Assembly (NCBI GenBank): GCA_036429605.1
Contig: JAVFKD010000013.1
Span: forward strand, 372,001-436,000
Reading direction: 5' to 3'
Length of the DNA stretch: 64,000 bases
From: Cladobotryum mycophilum
Taxonomy: Eukaryota > Ascomycota > Sordariomycetes > Hypocreales > Hypocreaceae
Below the pieces are notes generated by a model, which was given only the letters and a program-made list of their open reading frames with translations, was not told the DNA's origin and did no database searches. The translations under genes were made by a program, and so were the position numbers. Below, in pieces: positions 12,138 to 24,825 of the stretch. Position 1 is the first letter of the stretch. Each line of letters begins with the position of its first letter.

Positions 12138-12239
12138 AAGTCTCTTTTTGTCTGGCATGATCCTGGGAGTGATTTGCTTGCTTGTATGGGTAGAAAAACT
12201 GGCTACTGGGACTCAAATAATGAAGTTTTGAGATTTTCA

Positions 12240-12273
<34 letters not shown>

Positions 12274-13807
12274 ATATTCAAATATCTACCTTGGCTGTTT
12301 ATCTGATACTGATTTTGACAAGGGCCAAGGTCCGGGCCGATTGATTGCGCCATCCATCAATTTTACTGTGTAGCTATATCGATGTTTCATATACATGTAG
12401 ACTCTGCAACATAATTCACAATACAGGTACTCCGTAGATGGTGAGCAACGGAGCATATGGAGCTATGAGCTATGGGTTATGAGCTTGGGGAAAATGGATG
12501 CTAGCCCCACCTCCGCAATGGGTTGGTTGGGCTGAACTTGGCTGGAGAGTGGGAATGGAGGGACGAGAGAGAGGTGAGGAGGGAGCAGGGAGAGTGATTG
12601 ATCATCTGAGACATGTGCTGACAGGTGACGGCACTGGGCAGTGAAAGAAAAAAAAGCACATCTCGCTAAAGCAGACCAAGGCATGTGTGCCATTCATGCT
12701 ATAGGAAAAAGCAAAACTACTATTAAAGCCCTGGTGGGGAGAGAGAATGAGGGCACGCATCTAATTTAGTGGTGGGGAGAGGGCGAGAGAGACAGGCAGA
12801 CAGACAGACCAGGAGAGGAAAAGGAGGAAGAAGCGAGAGTCAGTTTGTGTCGGTTCATTAGTCAATCAATGGGAGGAGACGTAAGCATCTGGAGTTTCAA
12901 GAGCCTATAGAATTAATCCATGGATAGATGGATGGATATGGATGGCAAGATGGGTGGGATGGATGGGATGCCCAGGTGGTCATTCAGGGAGAAGTAAGGT
13001 AGGTATAGGTAGGGGGTTAGGTGGAGGTGCAGTACAGTACTACTAAGGTACTAGGTAGAGAGTCAGTGTTAGAGCCCAGCGCCCAGAGTCCAGCGCCCAG
13101 AGCCCAGTACCAGTACCAGTGTCAGCCATTGGACGGATTGGATGCCATGCCGTGCCATGGATTGCACCACCACCCACTCACTGCCCTCCGTCTCTCTCTC
13201 ATCCCTTCCATGGAACCTTGGCTTGGCTGGGCTTGGGCATCCCTCCCTCCGTCAATCACCACTCACCACTCTCGCCCTCGTATCAGAACTCTTTCCTCCC
13301 TCTCTCCTCATTCCTTGTTGGTGCGCACACAAACTGGCCGAAAGTTGTGCATCCAGCCAACGAGCAATTATTATTCCCATCATTCTCTCTGCAGCACAAA
13401 AAATACCTCCAATCTATGGACGACCGGCTCTTTTTTTATTCATCATTAGAAACATAGAATTCTTCCCTTCTTCGACTTGACTTTTAAGCGGGCGGGTTTT
13501 CCTCATTAAAATACCTTGCCAGGCACAAATACTACCCTCGACTGCTATACCTCCTCTCCCAGTTCCAGTGCCACAGGCGGGCAGCACCCCCTTCGTATCC
13601 CTTCTTCCCCCTCCCCCTGTTCAAGTCATCTCTTTCGCTTCGCTTCGCCCCGTGTCGAAACAAATCCTTTCCCATCTGATCCGACCCGAGGCCTGGGATG
13701 GCTACTCTTCCATTGCAACAGCCTCTACCTTATTGCTGGTAGAGACATGGTATTCGCTCTCATGTAACCCGTCGACTTTAATCTCATCGATTCCCCAACC
13801 GAAAAAA
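12138..13807. other. gene-free region, promoter and 5' UTR of IRE1
   Basis: This 1.7-kb interval separates eIF3b and IRE1, both on the plus strand. It contains a CA dinucleotide run (12241-12268), GGAT-rich repeats (about 12920-12975), TAGGTA-rich DNA near 13000-13020 and a CT/CCAT-rich leader. The reading frame stays open from about 13568 into IRE1, but its first in-frame ATG is at 13808, so the upstream part is treated as leader. Confidence 0.6.
12241..12268. repeat. (CA)14 microsatellite
   Basis: Fourteen perfect CA units about 100 bp downstream of the eIF3b stop codon, probably in its 3' UTR or just past it. The run is followed by imperfect TACACATA units. Confidence 0.95.
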
Positions 13808-16800
13808 ATGCTACGACGACCTCCTGGGCGAGGGCCGTGGTCCTCCCAACAACGAAAGCTCTTCCTGGCATTTGCCGTCTTCCTCTTGCCATGGATCCAG
13901 CTTGCAGACGCTCAGCAGCAGCATCAGCACCCATCACCTCAACAACAACAGCAGCAGCAGCAACACGATACACACCCTCTACCCGATGACGTCGATCAGA
14001 ATTTATCCAACGATGCCGGCCTTCACCATCACTGGGCTGCCGCATCCGCGTCGGCCGCTGATATCCGTAGCCAGCCAGCCGTCGAATTGCTCAACAAGAA
14101 ACAGCAGTATCGAGTAGCTGCTCAGCGCAACATCCAGAAGCGAAACCCACACCAAGCCTATGAATCCGATAAACAACCCAACAACATCAAAATTACCAAC
14201 GATGCGAGCGCCCTCGCGACTTTAGCTCCGGCTCAGCCGCCGTTTGGAGCACCACACCCTTCACGACATCATCGGCCCACTAGCAGTGCTTCTGGTCTGA
14301 CATCGCAGCAGATTGCGCGGAGTCTGGAGGACTGGGAAGTTGAAGACTTTGTTCTTCTGGCGACCGTCGATGGAGATCTCTACGCCAGCGACCGCAAGAC
14401 AGGCAGGCAACGCTGGCACCTCGAGGTTGACCAGCCAATGGTCGAGACCAAACATTATCGCACAAACAACTCGGTCCTCGATGACGATTACAATCCCGTC
14501 GATCATTACATCTGGGCTGTCGAGCCCAACCGTGACGGCGGACTCTATGTCTGGGTGCCCGATGCCGGTACGGGTCTTATACGCACCCCCTTCACCATGA
14601 AGCGTCTCGTCGAAGACCTTGCACCCCATGCCGGCGACGAACCACCCGTCGTTTACACCGGTGATAAGAAAACAACCATGGTCACCCTCGATGCCGCCAC
14701 CGGCCGTGTCCTCAAGTGGTTCGGTTCAAGTGGATCTCATGTGAATGAGGCCGAGAGCTGTCTTAGACCCAACACCCGGCTTGATAAGGACAATGAGGAG
14801 TGCAGCTCGACTGGCACAATCACCTTGGGCAGGACCGAGTATACGGTTGGTATCCAACGAAAGGACGGACGACAGATTGCCACGCTTAAGTACTCGGAAT
14901 GGAGTCCCAACACTTTTGACAGTGACCTGTATCGCCAATATCATACCTCGCTTGATAGTCGCTATGTCGCTAGTCAACACGATGGCAAGGTCTACGCATT
15001 CGATCATTCTCGGACCGGTGCAAGAGCTCCTCTCTTTAGTCAAAAATTCTCTGTCCCAGTTGCACGAGTTTTCGATGTCTGTCGTCCTTGGGGTGCTCCT
15101 TCGGGAAGCAACCCTGAACTCATCATCCTCCCCCAACCGCCGATGCCCTCGGAGAATGATAGTATTGAGAGAATGCGGAGCAATAGCATTTTCATCAACC
15201 AGACTGAATCAGGCAGTTGGTATGCTCTCTCTGGTCGTGCATATCCCCTCATCATCGACGCCCCCTTGGCTCAGATTTCCCACCCCGATTGGTGGGACAT
15301 GGCACCCGCCTGGGATACTCTTAATCACGCTAGATTATCCAAGGCCTTGGTTGGTACTCATTACTTGGATACCGTGAGAGGAAAACCTTTTGCACAACCC
15401 CCAACCTTGCCCTCTAGGTCTTTAGATGATATTTATAATGACGAGGACAATCGCTCCAACAATCTCCCCTCGGTGGCAAACGAGTCCATTGATGAACCAA
15501 CCATCATCACCAAGGTCAAAGCATTGCCGCAGAGCGCCGCCAACAGCGTTATTGATTTCGTCAGTAACCCGGTTCTCATCATTCTTTTCGTCTTTAGCTT
15601 GTTTTACAATGAAAAGAAGCTCCGACGCACATATCATCGTCTTCGGACCAAGGCTACAGTGAAGAAATTCTACCCCCTCATTTTAAATACCGACTACGAA
15701 CTTAAGGACGACGTGGCCCGCGAAGTTGCGGAGTCTATCGAGGCGGAAAAGTCGGCTTTAGCCAAAATCACGGATGATAAGGGAGCCAGTGATGAAGCGA
15801 ATGAGAGTCCCAAGGCCAAACTCCCACCAAGCCCTACTATTGAGCCAATCAACAAATCTGAGAATGGAGAAACCAGTTCTAAGAGCGCTGAGGAGGCTCA
15901 GAATGGTGATCAGCAGAACATTGCATCTCCAGAAAAGAAGAAAAGGGCACACCGTGGTCGCCGTGGTGGTGTCAAGCATAAAAAGGGCAAGGCCCGAGAG
16001 GCCTCTCACTCCCAAGACGATGATCCAAGCCGCACTACTGTTGAAGAAGCTGTCATCTACGCTAAGAAGCTCGGAGATAGACCTAGTCTGGAGCCAGACA
16101 TCATGACGATCCATAATGATATGCAGGCTGTCACGGGCTCCGTTATCAGCATGGGAAATATTGAAGTCAACACAGAAGTAGAGTTGGGGATGGGCAGCAA
16201 TGGTACAGTGGTCTTTGCCGGCAAGTTTGACGGCCGAGATGTTGCAGTCAAACGAATGACGATACAATTCTACGATATTGCAACAAGGGAGACGAGGCTG
16301 TTGAGGGAAAGTGATGACCATCCCAACGGTATGTTTAACAGTTTTGCTGCTCTTGGGTTTCGTATACTAATTATTATCTCATATAGTCATCCGTTACTAC
16401 TCACAGGTGATGCGTGGCGATTTCCTCTACATCGCCTTGGAACGCTGCGCTGCCTCCCTAGCCGACGTAATAGAGAAGCCAAACTTCTTTCGAGAGCTGG
16501 CTACTGCCGGCCAGAGAGATTTGCCCGGCGTTCTGTACCAAATCACTAACGGTATCAGCCATCTGCACTCACTTCGCATCGTTCACCGAGATCTAAAACC
16601 TCAAAATATTCTCGTCAACATGGACAAAGATGGAAAGCCGCGTCTTCTTGTTTCAGACTTTGGTCTCTGCAAGAAACTTGAGGGTGGTCAGTCATCCTTT
16701 GGTGCGACAACAGGCAGAGCCGCTGGAACGTCTGGATGGCGTGCCCCTGAATTACTTCTCGACGATGATGGACGTGATCGCGGCCTCATGGACGAGAGTA

Positions 16801-17528
16801 TGAATAGTGGTTCGGGCACTATTCTTGACGGAGACAACGCCATGCTCAATGGTCGGCGCGCAACTCGCGCTATTGATATTTTCTCACTGGGACTTGTCTA
16901 CTTTTACGTTCTTACCAACGGCTCACATCCCTTTGATTGCGGTGATAGATATATGCGTGAGGTCAACATTCGAAAGGGCACTTATAATCTAAGCCATCTC
17001 GACTCTCTCGGGGATTTTGCTTACGAGGCCAAAGATTTGATTGCCTCCATGTTGCGGGCCGATCCCAAAAGGCGACCTTTCGCAAGGGACGTCATGTCGC
17101 ATCCCTTCTTCTGGTCTGCCAAGAAGAGGCTCGCCTTCTTGTGCGACGTATCTGATCACTTTGAAAAGGAGACTAGGGACCCTCCTTCTCCTGCCCTGGC
17201 TGAACTCGAGAGCCACGCTGCGGACATTACCAAAGGCGATTTTCTGCGGGCTCTTCCCCGTGATTTCGTCGACTCCTTGGGCAGGCAGCGGAAATACACT
17301 GGGACCAAACTGCTAGATCTCCTGCGCGCCCTGCGCAACAAGAGGAATCACTACGAAGATATGCCCGAGTCGCTGAAACGCAGCGTTGGGTCTCTTCCAG
17401 ATGGGTACCTCAGCTTCTGGACCGTTAAGTTTCCAGAATTGCTCCTCACGTGCTGGAACGTGGTATATAACGTACAATGGGAGGAAACGGATCGGTTCAG
17501 GGATTACTATGCACCAGCTGGACTGTAA
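13808..17528 (+). CDS. IRE1: ER stress sensor kinase/endoribonuclease Ire1
   Basis: Ire1, the transmembrane sensor of unfolded protein in the ER. Its cytosolic kinase/RNase splices HAC1/hacA mRNA to start the unfolded protein response. Two exons (13808-16328, 16387-17528; 58-bp intron, donor GTATGT) give 1220 residues. The N-terminus has a basic stretch and a hydrophobic signal core (LFLAFAVFLLPW) ending near ADAQ. A glutamine-rich linker follows, then the luminal beta-propeller (VEDFVLLATVDGDLYASD, VVYTGDKKTTMVTLDAATG). A transmembrane segment lies at about residues 583-603 (NPVLIILFVFSLF), followed by a Lys-rich linker. The kinase starts near residue 790 (GMGSNGTVV, VAVKRM), with HRDLKPQN near 904 and SDFG. 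The C-terminal KEN RNase domain includes LLDLLRALRNKRNHYEDMP. The in-frame region upstream of 13808 has no ATG, which fixes the start. Confidence 0.97.
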
Positions 17529-18306
17529 TGCTGGTTGGTAAAAAGAAAAGAAAAGAAGAGAAAAAGAAATCGTGATGCGATTTAGCGTATAGGGCTTCGG
17601 GCTGTAAGCGAAGGGATATTTTTATCTTGTATTTTTTTTGGTTTGGAATGTTGGCTTTCTTTCCTGGTGAAAGAAGAGCGATTCGCTTCAATTAGTCTTT
17701 GAAAAGTTTTTGATTTTATACCTGTATAAACAGCTTGAATGCAAAGATATCTTTGGCAAATCTTGTACTCTATAACAAATTCGTTTACCTATAATGTTGA
17801 ACACGAAAGCTTTATCCCATATAGTTTGTAGTAACCTTGTACTTTTAGGATTTCCTATGAGGATTTTTTCTTTCTCTTCCTTCTCTTTTTTCTCTTTTCT
17901 TCTCTCTTTTTTCTGTTCCTTTTCCTTTTTCCTTTTTACATTTTGCATCATCACTTGTGTCTCCAATGTGCAATCTTTATAGGCTTCTTTTTCATAATCA
18001 TTCCTACTACAAGTTTTTTTCTCATCCCAGATTCTGGGGAGAACATGATAAAGCTTAACACTACAAGTATGAATGCCCAATCTTTCCACAAGAACCATCA
18101 AGAGTCCATGAGCTCCATCAGAGCCCATAATCGTCAAAGATTGCCTTTCCTTTGCTTTCCTTTCCTTTGCTTTGCTTTGCTTTCCTTAACCCAACGCCTT
18201 GCATACGCTACATTAAGCATACTGACCCTCATGGCTCGTAACACTTCTTGTTCGCTTCCATCCTTTGATACACATACAATTTCAACACGCTGGCATTTTT
18301 CCCTCT
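17529..18306. other. convergent 3' region between IRE1 and Hel2
   Basis: The 3' flanks of two convergent genes. It holds a C/T-rich tract (about 17865-17940) and a run of TTTCC/TTTGC pentamers (about 18145-18185) on the plus strand. No gene was recognised. Confidence 0.65.
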
Positions 18307-20817
18307 TTATCCCCACTGTACAAGTACCTGCTTCTTTGCCTTTTTGCCCTTCCTGCCCTTAGCGGGATCATCTCCATCATCCTCTTGAGCAGCTGACGAA
18401 GTCCCTGAAGGACCTGCTCCCCACTGGAAGTTGGACTCTTGCTGTCCCCAATCTCTCCTCACCCCGCGGCCCGTGCCGTAACCAAAGATGGTGGTCTGCG
18501 GCTTAGGTGCGGCGGGGAGAGCTGGAAATGCTTCCGCTCCACCTCTGCCTCTCATACTAGGGGGAGGCGCTTGCTGAGTGCGTGTCTGTGAAGTCTGTGA
18601 GGCGGAACCGATCCAAGATGGCTGAGATATCGCAGGGCTAGACACAGAAGAAGGTCGGGCAGCTGGAGGCAGAGACGGAAATGCGGATGCCACAGGTGGT
18701 CTACTGACCGTTGAGGCACTAACCCACCCTGGCGGTGTCCTCGAAGTATTGGCTGGTGCAGGACCACCAAGTCTGGTGCTGTTCTTAAGCTTGAGGACTC
18801 TTGTCGAGTGCTTCTGCGACGGTGCAGCAGAAGACGAGGCCGGGCTGGCCCCCGCGGCGTGAGCCCATCCACTGGAACTTGATGATTGTCCCTGCATGCC
18901 ATTGAGGCCTGGCAAACTAGGATAATCCTCATTGATGGCACGCCAATCCTGCCACGCTTTTCTGAGGTTATCCGCCTTGACCTTTTCATCGAAAAGATCG
19001 GCTAATTCCCTGACAAGGGTGCCGAGAGCATTTGATGAAACGGCGGCAAAGAGAGTGAAGAAAGCCTCAATAAGCTGTGGTGCACTCATGGTGCTTTGGC
19101 GATACGATGATACATGTGTGCGGAAGGTTGAAATTTTGTGACGATCATTGCCAAGAAGGTTGGCAGCTCGCTCAATGACACTTCCATGTCGAACCAGTCG
19201 GGCACGTTCCTCAGGAGAGAGGTTGGCTGTGCTGGAGACGTTGAGGGTCTCCATAGGACCCGCAAGAGGATCCTCATGGCTAGGGGCAGCCGCCGCAGGA
19301 ATTTCGGCACTTCGAGGTCGTGGTGCTACCGCGTTCCTGGGCGGAGCTGGCGTTGGCGTTGGTGAAGGGTTAGTTGTGGCAGGAGCAGAAGGTGGTGCGG
19401 GAGTGGATAGTTGACCCCTAAAAGTTCGGTTTGAACCTGACGGGGCAGAATTGATGGCCATCTGTCGCTGAAACGCAAGCTCGTCTCTTCGCAAAGACAT
19501 CGTTGCGGTTGTTGTCGGGGGCATATGATCTTCAATGTTGGGGTCCCTGCCCCTATTTCCCCTCCCTCTTCCTCTCCCTCTGCTGTCTTGTCCGCTAGGT
19601 CCTCCACGCCTCTCTTCTTGATAGGTTTGCCGAAGATCAAAGGCAGACATGTTGACCAGTCTAGCATCTCTGCCTGTCCCCTTTCCTGCATGCTCAGCCA
19701 ACTGGTGGGCTTGCATATCCAGCTCGGACTCAAACACGACAAACTTCTTCTCCATGCAGCTTCTATCCGTGCATAGGTAATGGTCCTTCTTGAAGTGCTT
19801 CTCCAGCTCATCATAGTTGAGAAAGTAATGGGGAGTTCTCGTATCTCGCCGGTCACAAATGAAGCACCGCTCATGCTTCATACGGCAATGCTCGTATAAC
19901 TTGTCGTCATCGTAAAATCGCTCTCCGCAGAATCCACAGAGGGGGTGCCCCTTGAAACCTGTCTGGTCGGCAGCTCCAGGCTTGTCATCACCTCGTCGCA
20001 TGTGATTTTCCAATTCCTTATCCGAAAATAGCTCGTGCTCGTGTGTGAAAACCTTTTTATTTCTAGTGCAGAGGTCGCACATGCGCTTCTTGTGAACAGA
20101 TTTAACATGACGATGGAGATCCGCCCAACCTAGACCGGCAAAATCGCAAGACTCGTCCGGACAGTTGTATCTCAATAGGAGAACAGTATCGCCAACGATA
20201 TCCTCATTGGCATACCTGATACCAATGCCCGTATCAATGGTTGTAAAGTCGGCTACTTTGTAATCTTCGAATTTCTTTTCGGCGTCATCCGTGAAGATGA
20301 CAAAGGGACTCGAGGTCTAGAGTAGCAAGGCGTTAGTAACTAAAATGTACAATCATGGCGCAAGAGGGGGACATACTCTGCAATGGGCGCAGTCCTTGGT
20401 CTTGTATAATGCCCTCATGCGCAGGCCGCAAATGTGGCACGTCTTGTGATTGCAGGGCGCAATTGAATGGTGCGCAACCGGGTTGGCACAGATGAAGCAG
20501 ACCTCGGCATCGTCGTCGTTCTCGGGGGCAGCCGCCGCCGCCGCAGCAGCAGCCCGTTTAGACTTTTCCATCACTGCGAGCGCCCGATCTGCAGTTGAAA
20601 GGTTTGCATCTTGACCGTCCTGGGCAGCGGTGCCAGAGTTTGAATTTCTGGGTCCTTGGCCTCGATTGCCGCCGCCGCGTCCGCCTCGCCTCGTGCTGCT
20701 TCCTCGATTACCGCCCTGTCCTCTTCCACCACCGCCGCCACGGCCTCTACCTCGAGTATTACCGTCGCCTCTTCCTCCAGCGGTATTCGCAGGCGCAGGT
20801 GCTCCGTCTTCGGTCAT
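18307..20817 (-). CDS. HEL2: RING/C2H2 E3 ubiquitin ligase of the Hel2/ZNF598 family
   Basis: Hel2/ZNF598 senses collided ribosomes and ubiquitinates 40S proteins to start ribosome-associated quality control. Two exons (20817-20377, 20316-18307; donor GTATGT, acceptor CTCTAG, phase 0) give 816 residues. The N-terminus is Gly/Arg-rich (RGG-like), followed by an Ala run. The RING finger spans about residues 105-147 (CFICANPVAHHSIAPC, CHICGLRM, CAHCR). Zinc fingers follow: CPDESCDFAGLGWADLHRHV, CDLCTRNKKVFTHEHELF, CGFCGERFYDDDKLYEHC and CFICDRRD. This arrangement is characteristic of Hel2. The second half is low-complexity Ser/Pro/Ala-rich. The C-terminus (KKQVLVQWG) contains a GTACTT that could be a donor, so a further small exon cannot be excluded. 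Confidence 0.93.
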
Positions 20818-21981
20818 GATTTCGCTGTCGAGTGATCCAAGGGTGTCTCGGGTTCGATAAGGTATTCTTGCGTATGATGAGGCGGATTATTATGGTCCGC
20901 CCAGATCCGCAGCGAGTCTGTCCCCTTTGAGAGTAACAAACGGGACGAAGAGTCCGGGGACGCCGCTTGCTAGGAAGCCTCGAGTGAGGTCGTAGATGTC
21001 TCTGTCGCTGGGGTAATGAGTAGATGTATCCAAGTAAGAATAACAATCCAACGTATTGTATTTGAGGATGAGGTGTCGTAAAATAAGCTGTTGATGATAC
21101 TGGCAGGTCAAGGTCGGGGTTCCGTTTTCGAGTCTCTGAAATGGGGGACTTTTTTTGGGACCGTCCGCACCTTCCACAGTTAAAAGCAAAAGTAATGGAT
21201 GGATGGTTCTTGCCCCTCTGCCAGGGCTTGTGCTCCAAGAGGGGCAGCTTCCTTTCCAAGTTGCTTTTACTAAAGGTACGTACGTAGCAGTAATTACCAG
21301 CTAACCTAATTGGGCAACCGTTTTGACAGACGTTTCAGAGATATTGCTCCTTTAGGAATAGAGTCACCTACACGCACATCAGTCAGCATCAAATACGAAG
21401 ATGGATTCCAAACTCTTAACAGTCACAGCCCGCCAAAAAAATGAGTCAAATCAATATTATTATTATTTATCCATGATTTATTTTCACGAGGCTTCTGGAA
21501 GAGTCATCCGGCTAGAGATTCAGCCTCTTGATAAGCAGACTAATCGATACTGGGAAGTCTGCATCACCTACTCCGTACAAGACTCCTTCTACGGAGAACC
21601 TCTGCTCCTTTGCTTGTTGAGTCAACATGACACATGCTTGAACATGACCCGCACGGGAGACGACAGCCAACGCCTTGGCGTCTCCAAGGCTCAATGATGC
21701 CCAATACAGAACCCAATATCATCACATCGTCATCTATCTACACAGCCAAGGCGGTCTGCATCCCTCAATCGTGGGCGTCTTGGCTTGCACAGCCCCACCT
21801 GTACATCAGAAACCAGAAGACCAGGTTAGTATCTCTCCTTACCTGAAGAGCTCTTCGAGTTAGCTCAGCTCAGCTTCCAAGGGGTGCCTTTGGTATTCGT
21901 CTCGATGGCATCTGGAGGGCATCGTGCCTTCAACTCACACATCACTTTTCCGAGTCCATAATCTTCATTCAACATAGAGAG
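20818..21981. other. divergent intergenic region upstream of Hel2 and the orphan gene
   Basis: Promoters of two divergent genes. It contains AT-rich segments (about 21440-21480) and a TACGTACGTA motif near 21275. The short open frames here look like noise. Confidence 0.6.
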
Positions 21982-24015
21982 ATGGGGCAATCCTTGGATT
22001 TAGCTGGCGTCATCGGAACTTGGGTAGCCGCCGGACTCGCCATCGCGGCCTTGGTGGGCATCATCACGCCATGGCTTTTACTCCGTGAAGCCCGCAGCAA
22101 GCGCTTTGAGGCCCTCAACACGGTCGACAGCCAGGACACGGGATTCATCAGCGGCGGCTTCAGGCTCCGCTCCACGTCCAAGTACTTTCAAAGAGTAAAC
22201 ATGCCCCTGCTTCGAGACCCTCCAGCTCCCGGACTGCAGATCCGGCTATGCGAATCCTCCTCCTCGTCTCCATCCTCGACGATTCAAACCCTGGGGTCGG
22301 CAACTGGCTGGGTCAACCTGGCGGCCATAATCAATGCCTATGTTCCCGACCTGAAAAGGGGCGATCAGCTCATGATATCTGAGCATGAGTCTTTTTTACC
22401 TGTTCATCGCTTCTGGATCCTAGCCTTTGGACTTCTCGGGCGGTATGGAAAACGAGCAGATTTTGGAAGAGCCATTAACAATTCAAATGCGATGCGACTT
22501 ATGATCGAAGGCCATAGAAACTTCAACGCGAATTCTCGAGAGCTGTACTCTGGACTCACCGGGATGTTATTCTGGTTTCCCATGACACCAGAAGTGGCAT
22601 CCATGACGTCGGTCAAGGATACCTTGTATTTCAAGCTCCACTCTATAGAGAGCAGGGAGGCCCTCTCCCCTGATCCAATGCCGCTGTCTTTGCTATTCTG
22701 GTTAGCTTTGGGATGCCTTCCTCTGAGTGAGGATCGGGTATTTGACCTAGCCAAGTTTCGGCCTGCCTTGCGATCCCGAAAACCCGACAAGCGCAATGCG
22801 GAAAAAGTGTCATTCTTCCGGTACAGAGAGCGCAGTGGCATAAGGGTAGGTCAATCACATTGGGCCGACTCGATGGGCATCGACATGGCCCATCTTTGGT
22901 GTTCGGAGAAGACTGATATACCCTCCAACGTGGATGAAATTACGGCCGACGCCGAGGCTGAAAAGGGAGAATGGTTTGTGCCTCCAACATTATTGTCCTC
23001 CTCCTCCTTATCATTGCCTTTACCGAGGCGGCGCTTCTTCTGGAGAACAGACATTCATCACCTAGCATTGGGGCTGGTCACGATGCCCATCAGCCCTCTA
23101 GGGTTCATCTTCGACTACAGCAGGTCTCTGCACAAGGACCTGTTCGGCCTGGTGACCGACTGTCTTGATAATTACCTCGAATGGACAAAGACAAACAGCC
23201 AGCAGCTGGGCTTCTCAGAAGAGGACTTGGCAATCGTGCTGGAATTATCTAGGATGAGGGATCGCGCAAATTTCAGTCGTCGACGCATACGGGCGCACTT
23301 TGCCCTGGACAGAGCACTCGCCAAGAGGCAATGGAAGATATCTGAACATGCCCGCCACATCATTTCTGTGCTGGCCATCACAAGTCAGGAATTCCGACTA
23401 TCTTTGATGACGGCCCTCGAACATTCAAATGCCCCCTTGACTTCTGTTTCCCCCGCTTTAGCCCCTTCTCAAGCCCCCTCCTCGTCCTCTCCCTCACATC
23501 AACCATTCTCTTCTTTGCAATGGAACTTTGCCCAGAAGTCCGTCACAATTCAAGTCAATATAGATGAGCTCTCTCCGCCAGCCCAGGGCAGCACAACGAC
23601 AAAGGAACTCGTCCAGCGCCTCGATTTCCCCTCCGTTTTCCCTTCTGCTCCTCCTCCCAACGGCAACGAAACCTACTCATTCAGCGACCACGGGCACGAC
23701 ATCGCCATGGCCGCGCTGCACGCCCTCAACAGGTGCGCGTACATGGAGGGACCCCTCGACTCCTCGGACCTCATATCCCTCATCCGGCAAATGAACGACG
23801 TCGTCTACGTCTCGGCTAAACCCGACCACCCGCCAACGAGCCAGCTCGGCGCAACCGGTGACAGCAGCGATGGTGCGGAGGATAGCGATGGTAGCGTATA
23901 TAGTGATTCCGGCGGCGAGAGCGACGACGGCAATGCTAGTTTTAATAGTCAGAATATTCGTAGTAGTCACGGCGGTAGAAGTAGTCGTAGTAGTAGTGAT
24001 GCTGATGTCATTTGA
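21982..24015 (+). CDS. orphan fungal protein with N-terminal membrane segment
   Basis: An intronless frame of 677 residues from the ATG at 21982. A hydrophobic segment near residues 8-33 (VIGTWVAAGLAIAALVGIITPW) could be a membrane anchor or signal anchor. The middle has motifs such as GSATGWVNLAAIINAYVPD and ALGCLPLSEDRVFDLA. The last ~120 residues are acidic and Ser-rich (SDGAEDSDGSVYSDSGGESDD) and encoded by trinucleotide-rich DNA. I do not know a domain name. The architecture (short anchor, long soluble region, conserved Trp/Gly motif) resembles uncharacterised proteins of filamentous ascomycetes that occur in variable numbers. Its length and coding character make it very likely real; its function is unknown. 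Confidence 0.8.
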   Translation: MGQSLDLAGVIGTWVAAGLAIAALVGIITPWLLLREARSKRFEALNTVDSQDTGFISGGFRLRSTSKYFQRVNMPLLRDPPAPGLQIRLCESSSSSPSSTIQTLGSATGWVNLAAIINAYVPDLKRGDQLMISEHESFLPVHRFWILAFGLLGRYGKRADFGRAINNSNAMRLMIEGHRNFNANSRELYSGLTGMLFWFPMTPEVASMTSVKDTLYFKLHSIESREALSPDPMPLSLLFWLALGCLPLSEDRVFDLAKFRPALRSRKPDKRNAEKVSFFRYRERSGIRVGQSHWADSMGIDMAHLWCSEKTDIPSNVDEITADAEAEKGEWFVPPTLLSSSSLSLPLPRRRFFWRTDIHHLALGLVTMPISPLGFIFDYSRSLHKDLFGLVTDCLDNYLEWTKTNSQQLGFSEEDLAIVLELSRMRDRANFSRRRIRAHFALDRALAKRQWKISEHARHIISVLAITSQEFRLSLMTALEHSNAPLTSVSPALAPSQAPSSSSPSHQPFSSLQWNFAQKSVTIQVNIDELSPPAQGSTTTKELVQRLDFPSVFPSAPPPNGNETYSFSDHGHDIAMAALHALNRCAYMEGPLDSSDLISLIRQMNDVVYVSAKPDHPPTSQLGATGDSSDGAEDSDGSVYSDSGGESDDGNASFNSQNIRSSHGGRSSRSSSDADVI

Positions 24016-24825
24016 TGCTGATGCTGATGCCGATGGTGGCGGCGATGGCAATGGCCATAATAGTGGTGATGGGTGATGGTGATGGTGGTAGAGAAAGCTA
24101 TAAATGAAGTTGAACCCGTGACATGAAAAGACAATACATCTTGACAAAATATTTCTCCATCAAAGACAACTATAAAACCAGCACACAACATGCCGTTATT
24201 CCCCTATGCTGTCCATATTTCTCAGGTCATCACATCCAGCACAATCCCCTTTATTTCTCCAAAGCCCAATGGATATTTTTAACACACGGGGTGATTCAGC
24301 ACATCCCAACCGCGAAACATCACAATCACAAAACATCACAAAACATCCATTCATTCACACAACCCATCATATTCATCCTCTGATCCCATTCACTACTCTA
24401 ATGAATACCTATTTCGTGCGATTAACACACAGGACATCATAAGTTTCCCGCTATAAAAAAAATAAAAAATAAAAAAGAAGAATCCCACCCCTTTCCTTCC
24501 CTTTCCTTGCCATCATCCCGTGCCGATGCTTAAAATCCCGAATTGATTTGGTTTCTCTGTGCCCAAAGGAAAAAAAAACAAGTTGAGAAAAAAATATGAT
24601 ATAAAAAAAGAGATGCCTTCCGGATACGCCGCCAGGCGCCATAACCACGATGATGATGATGATATGATATGATGAAGATGGTGATGATGTGGGTGGGAAG
24701 ATCATTCCAACCTCTCATCAGCCTCTCGCGTCGCTATTCCATTCATTCGTTCCGTCCCATTTCGTCCCGTCACGCTGGTATTCTCATACGATATTGGCTT
24801 AGATAGATAATACATTCATCAAAAC
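24016..24825. other. convergent 3' region with GATG-type repeats
   Basis: Convergent flanks of the orphan gene and the SWIB gene. Imperfect GATGCT/GGTGAT trinucleotide-like repeats (about 24000-24090) continue from the acidic tail of the upstream gene. A-rich runs (about 24450-24480, 24565-24610) and a GATGAT tract (about 24650-24690) follow. No gene was recognised. Confidence 0.6.

Noticed and set aside
13568..13807. N-terminal extension of IRE1
   Set aside because: The frame is open but starts with GTG and has no ATG before 13808. The signal peptide begins at 13808.
20845..20870. Possible tRNA B-box-like GGTTCGA
   Set aside because: No matching A-box or cloverleaf could be built around it.
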